Shown here one piece after another: positions 8,463 to 17,610 of a DNA stretch of 64,000 nucleotides. The notes under the pieces are model-generated. The model searched no databases and was not told the DNA's origin. It was given only the letters and a program-made list of their open reading frames with translations. This DNA comes from CAYUPI01 sp964446585 (GTDB taxonomy: Bacteria > Verrucomicrobiota > Verrucomicrobiia > Limisphaerales > UBA8199). Numbering within the stretch: position 1 is the first letter of the stretch; each line of letters starts with the position of its first letter. A program made the translations under genes and the position numbers. The stretch is taken from contig CAYUPI010000016.1 in assembly GCA_964446585.1 (NCBI GenBank), positions 46,940 to 110,939 on the forward strand, in the 5' to 3' direction.

Positions 8463-9542
8463 ATGGGCAATACGTTCGGGCACTTTTTCCGCATCACGAC
8501 CTGGGGTGAATCCCACGGGGGCGGAGTTGGCGTGGTGGTGGATGGTTGCCCGCCGCGGCTGAGGCTGTCGGAAGCGGATATTCAGCCCGATCTGGAGCGC
8601 CGACGGCCTGGCCAATCCAAGATCGTTTCGGCACGGAAGGAGCCCGATCGAGTGCAGATATTGTCGGGCACATTCGAAGGAAAGACGCTCGGCACGCCCG
8701 TTTGCATGTGGGTGAGGAATGAGGACGCCCGGCCGGAGGCTTACACGGAGATGGCCACTAAATTTCGGCCCTCCCATGCCGATTACACTTACCTGGCGAA
8801 GTTCGGAATACGTAACTGGCAAGGCGGCGGCCGCTCGAGCGCACGGGAGACGATTGGCAGGGTGGCCGCCGGCGCGATTGCGAAGAAGATCCTGCGGGAG
8901 AGATATAAGGTGGAAGTGCTGGCCTATGTGAAACAAGTGCAGCGGATCGTGGGTGACGTGGACCCGGAAAAAGTGAGGGCAAAGCAAGTTGAATCGAACA
9001 TCGTGAGGTGCCCGGATCAAAGGGCGGCCGAGAGAATGATTGAGTTAATCGAGCGGGTTCGGAAGGCGGGGGACACGGTGGGAGGAATCGTTGAAGGCGT
9101 GGCACGGGGAGTTCCGCCTGGCTGGGGAGAACCGGTGTTCGATCGGTTGGAAGCTGACCTTGCCAAAGCGATGCTGAGCCTGCCGGCATCGAAAGGATTC
9201 GACATCGGCTCGGGCTTTGGCGGGATTTTGCTGACGGGCACACAACACAACGATCCATTTCGCGCGAAATCGGGCAAGGTTTTTACACCGACCAACCGAT
9301 CCGGAGGGATCCAAGGCGGAATCTCGAACGGACAAACGATTTATTTTCGGGTCGCTTTTAAACCCGTAGCGACCGTGATGCAGGAACAGGATACGGTGAA
9401 TACGAAATTGAAGAACACGACGATCAAGGCTCGAGGCCGGCATGATCCGTGTGTCCTGCCGCGGGCGGTGCCGATGGTTGAAGCGATGACGGCGTTGGTG
9501 CTGGTGGATCACGCGCTGCGACACAAAGCGCAGTGCGAATGA
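8463..9542 (+). CDS. aroC: Chorismate synthase
   Basis: 359 aa from the ATG at 8463 (MGNTFGHFFRITTWGESHG), which matches the universal start of the family. An upstream ATG at 8418 would add 15 unlike residues. Conserved signatures are visible: GESHGGGVGVVVDGCPP, RRPGQSKIVSARKEPD, GGRSSARETIGRVAAGAIAK, and DIGSGFGG, then RSGGIQGGISNG. The enzyme converts EPSP to chorismate using reduced FMN, the last step of the shikimate pathway. aroE (10775) and aroB (59725) are also in this window, but in separate transcription units. Confidence 0.98.
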   Translation: MGNTFGHFFRITTWGESHGGGVGVVVDGCPPRLRLSEADIQPDLERRRPGQSKIVSARKEPDRVQILSGTFEGKTLGTPVCMWVRNEDARPEAYTEMATKFRPSHADYTYLAKFGIRNWQGGGRSSARETIGRVAAGAIAKKILRERYKVEVLAYVKQVQRIVGDVDPEKVRAKQVESNIVRCPDQRAAERMIELIERVRKAGDTVGGIVEGVARGVPPGWGEPVFDRLEADLAKAMLSLPASKGFDIGSGFGGILLTGTQHNDPFRAKSGKVFTPTNRSGGIQGGISNGQTIYFRVAFKPVATVMQEQDTVNTKLKNTTIKARGRHDPCVLPRAVPMVEAMTALVLVDHALRHKAQCE

Positions 9543-9551
9543 GAGTGGAGA

Positions 9552-10670
9552 TCAGCGGCCGGCGAACAATTGCGTGTACCAAGTGACGAGGGCCGGGCCG
9601 GCGAAAACCCAGAGAGTCGCCGCCAATGCAATGTAAGGCCCGTAGGGCAGCCGCGAGGAGAGAGCCCGCCTGCCAGCGAGCACCAGCGCCAGGCCGACGA
9701 CGGCCCCGATGAAAGAGCTGACGACGAGCGAGAAAATCACAGCCGGCCAGCCGAGAAAAGCGCCGATGGCGCCCATGAACTTTACGTCGCCCAGGCCCAT
9801 GGCTTCGCGCGGCAGAACGATCTCGCTGCTGATTGCTTCAAGGTACGGGACCTTTTCCGGATCGAATTTTTCTTCGCCGATGTGGAGTGCGCCCGTGGTT
9901 AATCGGACTCGAACATCCTTGTAGCAACGGTCCACTAACTCCACGGTCCGCGCCTGCAGTGCAATGGCGTCGGAGGCGCGATAGAAAAGCTCTTCGTAAG
10001 GAATCTCCCGATCGGGCAATTCCACCGAGGTTTCGCCAAAAACGATTCTTGTATCAACCGGTAACGCCAGCCTCTGACGTCCGAAAAAAAGCTTGCCGAG
10101 CCGTAAGATGGCGTAAACGACCCCGGCGCCGACGCCCATGCCCAAAAGGCCTTCTTTGATGCCCCCGGTCAGGGAAGTTTGATGGTGCAGAGAGGGCACA
10201 AGGAACGAACAGGCAAACCCAACCACCATCCCGCCAATGGTAATGATGTCGGGGATGATGAAATGCTCGAAGTCGATGAAAGTCGCGACAATCAGGCCGG
10301 ACAAAAAAACAGAATAGATGAGGGCCAGGCCCACGGATTGGTGGCCGAACGCCAGCCAGCAACCCAGAAACGTCAGGCCTGTGAGCAGTTCGACCAAAAA
10401 GTAGCGGATGGAAATCGGCGCGCCGCAATTTCGGCACCTACCGCGCAGAAAGAGCCAGGTTACGAGAGGAACATTCAGATACCAGGGGATGGAATATTTG
10501 CAGTGCGGGCAATGAGACGGCGGCGAGATGATGCTTTGATCCAGCGGCAGCCGGTAAATGCAAACATTGAGAAAGCTGCCGACGATGCAACCCAGCACGA
10601 AGAACACCACCGACCAAAAGTGAAAGGGCACTTGTGCCCAGTTGTGCGGATCGAAAATCGGAGAAAGCAT
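9552..10670 (-). CDS. pilD: Prepilin peptidase / N-methyltransferase (type 4 leader peptidase)
   Basis: 372 aa. The N-terminal domain has the paired cysteine zinc motif (C54, C57, C79, C82). The A24 aspartate protease residues are D133 in FIDFEHFIIPD and D295 in GLGDVKFMG. About eight membrane helices are expected. A ~90-residue soluble stretch (~198-288, rich in charged residues, including VDTRIVFGETSVELPDREIP) is inserted between the two catalytic aspartates, longer than in the standard enzyme. The protein removes type IV pilin/pseudopilin leaders, so a likely client is the prepilin-like protein at 48590. It converges on aroC with a 9-base gap. Confidence 0.95.
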   Translation of the reverse strand: MLSPIFDPHNWAQVPFHFWSVVFFVLGCIVGSFLNVCIYRLPLDQSIISPPSHCPHCKYSIPWYLNVPLVTWLFLRGRCRNCGAPISIRYFLVELLTGLTFLGCWLAFGHQSVGLALIYSVFLSGLIVATFIDFEHFIIPDIITIGGMVVGFACSFLVPSLHHQTSLTGGIKEGLLGMGVGAGVVYAILRLGKLFFGRQRLALPVDTRIVFGETSVELPDREIPYEELFYRASDAIALQARTVELVDRCYKDVRVRLTTGALHIGEEKFDPEKVPYLEAISSEIVLPREAMGLGDVKFMGAIGAFLGWPAVIFSLVVSSFIGAVVGLALVLAGRRALSSRLPYGPYIALAATLWVFAGPALVTWYTQLFAGR

Positions 10671-10742
10671 GCGAGGCTAAGAAAGGTAGAAGGAAGGCCA
10701 AAGCTCGAACGGGAAACCCTTTGCGAAACGATAGTTCACTTG

Positions 10743-10790
10743 GATTTCGAGATTCGGATTTCCTTCGTCATTCGTCATTCGGGTTTTCGA
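10743..10790. repeat. GAATGACGAATG-type dispersed repeat at the aroE 3' end
   Basis: The plus strand carries TCGTCATTCGTCATTCGGG. On the minus strand this reads CCCGAATGACGAATGACGA and provides the last codons and TGA stop of aroE. The same unit recurs at 58963-59085, where it again supplies a stop codon. It looks like a short dispersed intergenic repeat family. Confidence 0.6.
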
Positions 10791-11725
10791 ACGGGCTTCT
10801 CCAGCGCGCGGCGCATGACAGCAAGGGGTGCGTTTTTGCCGGTCCAGATTTCGAGGGATTTGGCCCCCTGGTAGAGCAACATGCCGAGCCCGTTGGCAGT
10901 GCGGCGGCCCGCAGCCTTGGCCAGTTTCAGCAGGCGGGTTCGTGAGGGGCGATAGATCATGTCGTAAACGGCTTGAGTGCGTGAAATCGAGAATTGCTTT
11001 TCATCAAACGGAAGCGCATCGGCAGGTTTGAGGCCGAGCGAGGTGGCATTTAAGATCAAGTTCACGGATCCGGTAGGATAGCCGACTGTTACTTTCACGG
11101 CGGGATAACGGCGACGGATTTCCTTTGCGACGCCTTCGGCTTTGCTTAGAGTACGATTTACCAGAAACAATTCCTTCACCTTCTCGGAAGCGAGTTTCAA
11201 GGCAGCGGTGCGCCCTGCCCCGCCCGCGCCGAGCAAAAGAATTTTCGCGCCGGCCAGCTTGAGGCGCAGATCCTCGCGCAGCGCCTGGGAAATCGCATCA
11301 GCATCGGTATTGAATCCGAGTGAACGCACTTTGCGAGGCGCTTCTGCAAATTCTCGCAGCGGGCGCCAGCGTCCCCGGCGATCCCGGCCCTCGAAGCGGA
11401 CGGTGTTGACTGCGCCCCAGGTCCTGGCCGATGCATCGAGGGCATCCACCATCTTCAGCGCGAGCAATTTGTGCGGCACCGTGAGGTTAACGCCAATGAA
11501 ACGCATTGCCTGAGCGCCATTCAGAGCAACGCGGAGTTCATCGGGAGGCACCTCGAAGGCCAAATACCGCCAGTTCAAGCCGAGGGCGGCCAGCCCGGCA
11601 TTCTGCATCGCCGGCGAAGCCGAGTGCTGAATCGGTTGGCCATACACGGCGCAGAAGCGCGTGGTGGCAGTGATTGGGTCTTGAAACGGCTCCGGCACGC
11701 GCTGGTTATAGTCAGATTCGGCCAA
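10775..11725 (-). CDS. aroE: Shikimate dehydrogenase
   Basis: Up to 316 aa. The substrate domain shows YGQPIQHSASPAMQNAG and VNLTVPHKLLAL, the latter carrying the catalytic Lys. The NADP domain shows ILLLGAGGAGRTAALKLA and FLVNRTLSKAEGVA, and the C-terminal motif is NGLGMLLYQGAKSLEIWTG. It reduces 3-dehydroshikimate to shikimate. The start is uncertain: the only upstream option in the frame is the TTG at 11725, while GTG at codon 10 is also possible because the family core starts near TTRFCAVYGQPI. The last three residues and stop (KPE*) come from a dispersed repeat. Confidence 0.95.
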   Translation of the reverse strand: MAESDYNQRVPEPFQDPITATTRFCAVYGQPIQHSASPAMQNAGLAALGLNWRYLAFEVPPDELRVALNGAQAMRFIGVNLTVPHKLLALKMVDALDASARTWGAVNTVRFEGRDRRGRWRPLREFAEAPRKVRSLGFNTDADAISQALREDLRLKLAGAKILLLGAGGAGRTAALKLASEKVKELFLVNRTLSKAEGVAKEIRRRYPAVKVTVGYPTGSVNLILNATSLGLKPADALPFDEKQFSISRTQAVYDMIYRPSRTRLLKLAKAAGRRTANGLGMLLYQGAKSLEIWTGKNAPLAVMRRALEKPVRKPE

Positions 11726-11759
11726 AATTCAAGTTGAAGTGGCTGCAGCGGCGGGAGAC

Positions 11760-11788
11760 AAAAACGGCGCGGACTTGCGTCCGCGCCG
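11760..11788 (-). terminator. Rho-independent terminator of glnA1
   Basis: A perfect 10-bp stem, CGGCGCGGAC (11765-11774) with GTCCGCGCCG (11779-11788), and a 4-base loop lie 29 bases past the glnA1 stop. Read on the minus strand it is followed by five T (11764-11760). This is a textbook intrinsic terminator. Confidence 0.88.
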
Positions 11789-13232
11789 CCATTCCGTTCA
11801 CCCTCGAGCCCCTCTACTACACGTCATAGTAGAGGAAAAACTCATATGGATGCGGCCGCAACCGCAAGGCATCGTGCTCCTTGCGCTTGGCGGCGATCCA
11901 CATGTCCAGAAAATCCTGCGTGAACACGTCGCCCTTCAACAGAAAATCATAGTCCTTCTCCAGGGCTATAATCGCCTCTTCCAGGCTGCCGAGGATCTGT
12001 GGAACCTTTGCCATCTCCTCCGGCGGCAATTCATACAGGTTCTTGTCCATCGGCTCGCCCGGATCAATCTTGTTCTGGATGCCGTCAAGGCCCGCCATCA
12101 TCATCGCCGCAAACGCCAGATACGGGTTGGCCGCCGGATCCGGCGGCCGATACTCGATGCGCTTGGACTTGGGATTCTCACTATAGGTCGGGATGCGGAT
12201 GCACGCGCTGCGATTGCGCGAGCTGTAGGCCAGGTTCACCGGCGCTTCATAGCCGGGCACCAGGCGCTTGTAACTGTTGGTCGTGGGACTGCAAAACGCG
12301 CAGAGCGAGTGAGCGTGCTTGAGCAGGCCCCCGATATAATTCAGCGCGATTTTGCTGAGACCGGCATAACCGTTGCCTGCGAAGAGCGGTTTGCCCTTCT
12401 TCCACAAGCTCTGATGCGTGTGCATCCCGCTGCCATTATCTCCATACAACGGCTTAGGCATGAACGTCGCGGTCTTGCCGTGTTTGCGCGCCACGTTTTT
12501 GACCACATACCGATAGACCATCATCGCATCGGCGCTCCGGACCAGCGTGTCAAACCGATAATCAATTTCGGCCTGGCCGGCCGTAGCCACTTCGTGATGT
12601 TGCCGCTCAATCTTCACTCCCAACTGCTCCATCAGCAGCACCATCTCTGTCCGAATATCCTGCTGCGTGTCAGCCGGACCGACCGGGAAATACCCTTCCT
12701 TGTGCCGAATCTTATACCCAAGGTTGGGCATTTCGTCTTTGCCCGTGTTCCAGATGCCTTCCTGCCCATCCACACTGTAGAACGTGCCGTTGGGTTTGTG
12801 ATCAAACTGCACGTTGTCGAAAATGAAAAACTCCGCCTCGGGGCCAAAGACCGCGCTGTCGGCGATGCCGGTGCTGGCGAGGTATTTCTCGGCGCGCTGG
12901 GCGATGCCGCGCGGGTCGCGGATGTAAGGCTCGCGGGTGCCGGTCTCGGCGATCGTGCAGGTCAACGAGAGCGTCGGCACCGCCATAAACGGATCAATGA
13001 AGGCCGTGTCCGGGTCGGGCATGGCCAGCATGTCGGAGGCTTCAATGCTCTTCCAGCCGCGGATGCTCGAGCCGTCGAAGCCCAGGCCATCTGTAAAAGA
13101 GTCCTCGCTCAGTTCGCTAATCGGCACGCTGAAGTGCTGCCAGGTGCCGAAGGTATCGACGAATTTGACGTCGGCCATTTTGGCGCCACTCTTCGCGGCC
13201 ATTTCTAATACGCTCTTGGGTGTGCTCATGGG
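11761..13232 (-). repeat. glnA duplication, copy 1 (pairs with 21282-22753)
   Basis: The block from the terminator hairpin through the glnA start codon lines up with the second copy at a constant offset of 9521 bases, without indels at the points I checked. Bases 12815-13232 appear identical in both copies (~418 bp, first 138 codons plus 3 bases upstream). From 12814 toward the 3' end there are many silent and some coding differences. The last ~65 bp of the gene and flank are again the same. The upstream flanks are unrelated. Confidence 0.9.
11817..13229 (-). CDS. glnA: Glutamine synthetase type I, copy 1
   Basis: 470 aa, normal GS-I length. Active-site signatures are present: the beta-grasp segment GFDGSSIRGW, EAEFFIFD, the latch region around NGSGMHTHQSLWKKGKPLF, SSRNRSACIRIP, and the adenylylation loop NLYELPPEE whose Tyr would be the GlnE target. 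It makes glutamine from glutamate, ammonia and ATP. A sigma-54-type element lies ~54 bases upstream and a strong terminator follows, so it is probably monocistronic. It differs from copy 2 at about 18 residues, all after residue 138. Confidence 0.98.
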   Translation of the reverse strand: MSTPKSVLEMAAKSGAKMADVKFVDTFGTWQHFSVPISELSEDSFTDGLGFDGSSIRGWKSIEASDMLAMPDPDTAFIDPFMAVPTLSLTCTIAETGTREPYIRDPRGIAQRAEKYLASTGIADSAVFGPEAEFFIFDNVQFDHKPNGTFYSVDGQEGIWNTGKDEMPNLGYKIRHKEGYFPVGPADTQQDIRTEMVLLMEQLGVKIERQHHEVATAGQAEIDYRFDTLVRSADAMMVYRYVVKNVARKHGKTATFMPKPLYGDNGSGMHTHQSLWKKGKPLFAGNGYAGLSKIALNYIGGLLKHAHSLCAFCSPTTNSYKRLVPGYEAPVNLAYSSRNRSACIRIPTYSENPKSKRIEYRPPDPAANPYLAFAAMMMAGLDGIQNKIDPGEPMDKNLYELPPEEMAKVPQILGSLEEAIIALEKDYDFLLKGDVFTQDFLDMWIAAKRKEHDALRLRPHPYEFFLYYDV

Positions 13233-13282
13233 CGGTGTTCTTAGTATCGTCTTACGATCTGAAAGTCGGCTTCAGCTGGAGA

Positions 13283-13297
13283 GCACTGCGCGTGCCA
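13283..13297 (-). promoter_or_regulatory. Sigma-54-type promoter of glnA1
   Basis: On the minus strand this reads TGGCACGCGCAGTGC followed by T, that is TGGCACG-N4-GTGC with the required GG-N10-GC spacing. It matches the -24/-12 consensus at all but one core base. It lies 54 bases upstream of the glnA1 ATG, in the correct orientation. Confidence 0.82.
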
Positions 13298-13468
13298 GCT
13301 CGCGTCTGGGCATTCCTGTGGTGGAGCCTAAGCTCCAAGAATAGCCGTAAGACCGCGCTATTATGTTCCCTTGGATAGGTATCCGGCGCTTACCATGCTT
13401 GTTAGGACTAACGCGGCAGCGGTCAAAGGGGTGTCGCTTTTTTGCCAATCAGGATGATCTTCGCCCGC

Positions 13469-15280
13469 TCAACCGTGGATGACGAGCTGGATGTTATCGG
13501 GCAGGCCCTTGGCGACTTCGTTGACGACATTCCCTTTGAGCAGCATGGCCAGAGAGTGACGCTGCGGCGCGCCGACCATAAGGATATCGATGCCCAAGGT
13601 CGCGGTGATGTCCAGGATGGTCGCTGCGGGGTCTTCGCTGACGGCATAAACGGGAATTACGCGGACATTGGAATCGCGGCCGAGTTCGAGCATGCCGTAC
13701 ATGATCTGCGCGGCCCGGCGATCGTCCTGCCAGCGGATCCTTTGGTTCCCGGCCGGCGAGCCAGGCAGATTAACAGCGAGTTCCTTGACGTAAAGCACGT
13801 AAAGGTTGCCCTGGCGAAAGCGGGCTTCCTCGAGCGCGAAACGCAGGACGGGGGTGAAGCCTCGAGCCGCGACCATAATCGACTGGCCGCTCGAAAGGTT
13901 CGGGCGAAACTGATCCATAGTCCCGGGTTGGACAGCAGCGGCAACTTCCCGGCTGACCGTGATGGTCTCAAGCCCTGCCCTCTTTTGCGCGATGCCACGC
14001 AGGCCGAAGCCAACGATTAGAATGCAGACAATGAAATAGAGCGCGTTAGGTTTGGTTTTGGCCAGTGTCATTTCAACCGCAAATAGAACCAGGAATGTGA
14101 GCGCCATCAACCCGCGCTCGTGCCAAACCAGTTTCAGGTTCCGATTGAAGGCACAGGAGCCGAGGTTAACGGCGATCGCGCCAACCACACCGATGGCGTA
14201 GAGTTCCATTAAAGAGATCTGATTTGGCGAGAAAAGCACGACCAGGATCGGTAAGGCAGTGGCAATGACCAGGGGCATGATGGGCACACCGTGAAGATTA
14301 AGACGCGCGAAGGGCTTGGGCATTTCGCCGTCGCGCGCCAGGAGGTAGAGCAGGCCAATCAGCGCGCCAATGGCGGTATTCACAGCGCTCAGCAACAACA
14401 GCCCAACGATGATCCCTGCGACAATCCCAAGAACCTTTCCCACGGCAGGCCAATATACGATCGCACCGTATTGTTCGGCGAGGACAGTGAGCATGTCGTC
14501 CCATCTTTCGACCAGCAGAGGCTTGACGTCCGGCGAAAGGGAGAGCATCGCCCAGCCCAATAACGCCGTGCCGAGCACAACCTCCAACGCCACGAGGAGG
14601 ATCGCCTTGCTCGCCGTGCGGCCCACTTTGGGATCCTGAAAATCTGAGCCGCGGTCCAACGACATGACACCGGTGAGATTTGCGATGGCCTCCACTCCGC
14701 TGAGGGCAAGGATGACGCTGACAAATGCAGTCCAGTTTTTGGCCAGGCTTCGGTGCGAAGGCTGCAGATGGCTCAGAGACAAATGGGGCAGACTCAGCCC
14801 GACAATGAGGAGCACAACCACCACCATCGGGATAGCCAGTGAAAATGCCAGGCTGCCGCTGTGCTTGGGGCCAAAATAGTTGATCGCGCCAATCAGAAGG
14901 ATCATCCCCACCGTGGCCATCACCAGGTGCTCCTTCGGAACATGAAAATAAACGAGAGCCGACCAGCCGCTAAGCGAGGCGGTCACCGTCATGTCAGCAA
15001 CCAGCAGCAACGAACCTAAAACCGCAAGGAACCGGCTCTGAAGCCGCGCAGACGAGTACACCCCTCCTCCATCGGGGAAATGCCGGCAGACGATGACGTA
15101 ATTATAACCGACGAGGGCGGTTAACAGAGAGACAGCCACGATGATGGGCAGCGCGGCGTACTGCATCGCCAGAAAGGCCGCCCCAATAACGTAAGCTTTG
15201 CTCGTGCCCCAATCCCCATATAGGAGTCCCGCCGCCCGCAGCCAACCGACATTCCGCGGACGATGTTTTCCGACTTCCAT
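13469..15280 (-). CDS. APC-type permease fused to a universal stress protein domain, copy 1
   Basis: 603 aa. Residues ~1-430 are an amino acid/polyamine permease of the APC superfamily with about 12 membrane helices (GDWGTSKAYVIGAAFLAMQY; FPDGGGVYSSARLQSRFLAV; ALSGVEAIANLTGVMSLD). The C-terminal ~150 residues are a soluble UspA-like domain (MVAARGFTPVLRFALEEARF; DILMVGAPQRHSLAMLLKGN), probably cytoplasmic. In the usual nucleotide-binding glycine motif the final Gly-Ser is Gly-Asn, so ATP binding is uncertain. It lies ~240 bases downstream of the glnA1 promoter region, and its paralogue of equal length is at 31901-33712. The substrate is unknown; the context suggests a nitrogenous compound. 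Confidence 0.88.
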   Translation of the reverse strand: MEVGKHRPRNVGWLRAAGLLYGDWGTSKAYVIGAAFLAMQYAALPIIVAVSLLTALVGYNYVIVCRHFPDGGGVYSSARLQSRFLAVLGSLLLVADMTVTASLSGWSALVYFHVPKEHLVMATVGMILLIGAINYFGPKHSGSLAFSLAIPMVVVVLLIVGLSLPHLSLSHLQPSHRSLAKNWTAFVSVILALSGVEAIANLTGVMSLDRGSDFQDPKVGRTASKAILLVALEVVLGTALLGWAMLSLSPDVKPLLVERWDDMLTVLAEQYGAIVYWPAVGKVLGIVAGIIVGLLLLSAVNTAIGALIGLLYLLARDGEMPKPFARLNLHGVPIMPLVIATALPILVVLFSPNQISLMELYAIGVVGAIAVNLGSCAFNRNLKLVWHERGLMALTFLVLFAVEMTLAKTKPNALYFIVCILIVGFGLRGIAQKRAGLETITVSREVAAAVQPGTMDQFRPNLSSGQSIMVAARGFTPVLRFALEEARFRQGNLYVLYVKELAVNLPGSPAGNQRIRWQDDRRAAQIMYGMLELGRDSNVRVIPVYAVSEDPAATILDITATLGIDILMVGAPQRHSLAMLLKGNVVNEVAKGLPDNIQLVIHG

Positions 15281-15383
15281 GCTCCGGCGCTATTTCAAAA
15301 GAACCCGGACCGCAATGCAACTGTTCTTGAACTGCCTTGGGCGGATGCGCGCACGCATCCGCGAGCTTTGGCTGGCAGCAATC

Positions 15384-15719
15384 TCAGAGTCTGTGGGCGC
15401 GCCGCCGCCGAAACTGACGAAGGAGCATGGCCCCATAGCCGGCAGCCACGCCAGCCGAAACAACCCATTTAATCCACTCGGTGAAGAGCAGCGGGCACAG
15501 GATTTGAATCAGCACCAGCACGAGCAGAAGGTAAAACACCCGGACGCCTGATCCTGGCATGATCGTCCAGCCATTATTAAGCTTGCCTGCCTGCTGGCGG
15601 GCCTCATTTTGCCGCAGCGCGGCACCCTGGAGCATGCCGAACCCCACGCCGATGATGCCACCGGCGGCCACCGCTGCGGTAGGCGCGATGACGGCAGACA
15701 ATTGATGCATGAGCGTCAT
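15384..15719 (-). CDS. Hypothetical small membrane protein
   Basis: 111 aa with about three hydrophobic segments (VAAGGIIGVGFGMLQGAALR; FYLLLVLVLIQILCPLLF; KWVVSAGVAAGYGAML) and a basic C-terminal tail (RQFRRRRAHRL). It lies between amt1 (53 bases) and the APC-Usp gene (~100 bases) on the same strand. I do not recognise the family. It could be an accessory to either neighbour, but nothing in the sequence shows this. Confidence 0.55.
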   Translation of the reverse strand: MTLMHQLSAVIAPTAAVAAGGIIGVGFGMLQGAALRQNEARQQAGKLNNGWTIMPGSGVRVFYLLLVLVLIQILCPLLFTEWIKWVVSAGVAAGYGAMLLRQFRRRRAHRL

Positions 15720-15772
15720 TCTACTTTCAGGCCGGAAGCAAGCGCCGACGGAACCGATCCCAGGCCGACAAA

Positions 15773-17569
15773 CTATTTGGCACGCGGCGTTTCTGAGTCC
15801 TTGTCCATGGTAACGCCGCCATAGCCTGGTAGGCCCATCTCTGGAACGTCCAGCCCTTCTAGCTCCACTTCCTCAGCGACGCGATGAGTGCCCAGGACGA
15901 GCTTGACGATCTTGAACACAATAATGGAGAGAACGCTCAACGTAATGAAACAGGTCAGCACTCCGATGAATTCTGCCACGAGCTGACTGAACCCGCCGCC
16001 ATAAAAGAGTCCCAAGACTCCCATTTCGGTGGCGCCTTTGGGGGCTGCGCTGGGATCCATCATCTTGTAGGTACCGTCGGGCAGCATGAACCAGTGCGCG
16101 CCGTTCCAACCTTGGCCGTACTTGCCATCGCCAAACAGACCGAGCGAGAGGCAGCCCCAGGCGCCACAGGTGCCATGAACCGAGATGGCGCCGACCGGAT
16201 CATCAATCTTTAGCCGATCGAAGAAGAAGACGGATTCAGCCACGAGGATCCCGGCGACCAAGCCCAGCGCGCACGCGCCAACGGAATTGACGAAGGCGCA
16301 CGGACAGGTGATGGCGACCAGGCCCGCTAGCATCCCGTTGCAGGCCATGCTCGGATCGGGTTTCTTCGTGCGCACCCACCACATCCACATGACTGCGCCC
16401 AAACAGCCGGTTGCAGAGGCAAGCATCGTGTTGGTGGCAACGACCGCAATGCGCAGATCGGTCCCGGCCAGAGTCGAGCCGGGGTTGAAGCCGAACCAGC
16501 CGAAGGCGAGGATGAAGGTGCCCAGAACAGCCATCGGGATGCTGTGAGGCAGCATCGGGTTTGTGCTGCCGTCCTTGTTGAATTTGCCGAGACGCGGCCC
16601 CAGGAGCCAGGCAAAGATTAGCCCAATTACCCCGCCTTGCATATGCACCACCGAGGAGCCGGCAAAATCCACATGGCCATGACCTAAGCCGAAATTGACG
16701 CCGAGTTGAGAAAGCCAACCGCCTCCCCACACCCAATTGCCAAAGACCGGATACATCACGGAACCGATGAAGCAGCCGTAGAGGCAGAACGCGGAGAATT
16801 TCCAACGTTCGGCGCACGCGCCGGTTGGGATGGTCGCGGTCGTATCCATGAAGACCATTTGAAAGAGGAAAAGACAGAACACTCCCACGTCGTAAGTGTC
16901 CCACGACAGAAAGAATCCCTTTAGCCCAATGATGCCCCAGTCTTTGCCGAAAAGATGCCACGTCCATTCGTGGTTCAGGCTTGAACAGGCGCCCAGCGTC
17001 CCGGCCCCGGGTGTTCCTACACCGCCGAACATGAACGCGAACCCGCAAACCCAGAATCCCAGCATGCCCAGCGGGTAGATCAACATATTCATGGTCATCG
17101 TGTGCGCAGCATTTTTGGCGCGACACAATCCCGTTTCCACCAAGGCAAAGCCCGCCTGCATGAACATGACCAGAAAGCCCGTGACCAATGTCCAGACGAA
17201 ATTGATGGAAATGCGGTTGTGTCCGACGGCGTCTGCCAATTTGACGGCCAGAGGCTCAGCCTTGGCCTGCGCGGAGTACTCGGCAAACGCCTTCTTGTCC
17301 TCCTCGTATTTCTTCTGTTTGGCTGCATCCTTGGCGTCTTCGGCGGAGAGCGCGGCCGGCTCGCTCACTTGAAAAGCCTGATACGTGTACGAGCCGGCCG
17401 AGCCGGCGGCGTCTCCGATGGTGCCGGTCGTCCCGCCGGCGGGATCGTTATTGGCGGCTGGGGCGGCCGCCGGTGCATTGGTGGCCGCCGGCGCGTTGGT
17501 ATCTTGGGCGGAGAGGCACAAGCCGCCCAGCGCCAGGAGCAGTCCGAGGATGGTAAGTGTTTTGTTCAT
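15773..17569 (-). CDS. amt: Ammonium transporter, copy 1 (plant AMT1-like clade)
   Basis: 598 aa from the ATG at 17569 (MNKTLTILGLLLALGGLCLS), a signal-like start. The frame opens 15 codons earlier, but that extension overlaps the glnK1 stop. After an Ala/Thr/Asn-rich spacer and a charged coiled stretch (EDAKDAAKQKKYEEDKKAFA), the 11-helix Amt core begins near residue 120: FMQAGFALVETGLCRAKNAA, DFAGSSVVHMQGGVIGL (first pore His) and ISVHGTCGAWGCLSLG (second pore His). It conducts ammonium/ammonia. The gene follows glnK1 by 41 bases, so PII probably gates it. The FVWTLVTGFLVMFMQAGFAL style resembles the plant AMT1 type more than the E. coli AmtB type, unlike copy 2. Confidence 0.95.
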   Translation of the reverse strand: MNKTLTILGLLLALGGLCLSAQDTNAPAATNAPAAAPAANNDPAGGTTGTIGDAAGSAGSYTYQAFQVSEPAALSAEDAKDAAKQKKYEEDKKAFAEYSAQAKAEPLAVKLADAVGHNRISINFVWTLVTGFLVMFMQAGFALVETGLCRAKNAAHTMTMNMLIYPLGMLGFWVCGFAFMFGGVGTPGAGTLGACSSLNHEWTWHLFGKDWGIIGLKGFFLSWDTYDVGVFCLFLFQMVFMDTTATIPTGACAERWKFSAFCLYGCFIGSVMYPVFGNWVWGGGWLSQLGVNFGLGHGHVDFAGSSVVHMQGGVIGLIFAWLLGPRLGKFNKDGSTNPMLPHSIPMAVLGTFILAFGWFGFNPGSTLAGTDLRIAVVATNTMLASATGCLGAVMWMWWVRTKKPDPSMACNGMLAGLVAITCPCAFVNSVGACALGLVAGILVAESVFFFDRLKIDDPVGAISVHGTCGAWGCLSLGLFGDGKYGQGWNGAHWFMLPDGTYKMMDPSAAPKGATEMGVLGLFYGGGFSQLVAEFIGVLTCFITLSVLSIIVFKIVKLVLGTHRVAEEVELEGLDVPEMGLPGYGGVTMDKDSETPRAK

Positions 17570-17610
17570 TTGCAATTTGATGGTTTTCAAGGTTGCGATC
17601 GCTCGTCCGT

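Noticed and set aside
8346..9020. 224-codon minus-strand frame opposite aroC
   Set aside because: Antisense shadow of aroC, with no recognisable domain and no plausible promoter.
11739..13208. Long plus-strand open frame opposite glnA1 (and 21830-22729 opposite glnA2)
   Set aside because: It is the antisense frame of a strongly coding gene. The translation is rich in His/Arg/Leu without any domain, and it only exists because of glnA codon bias.
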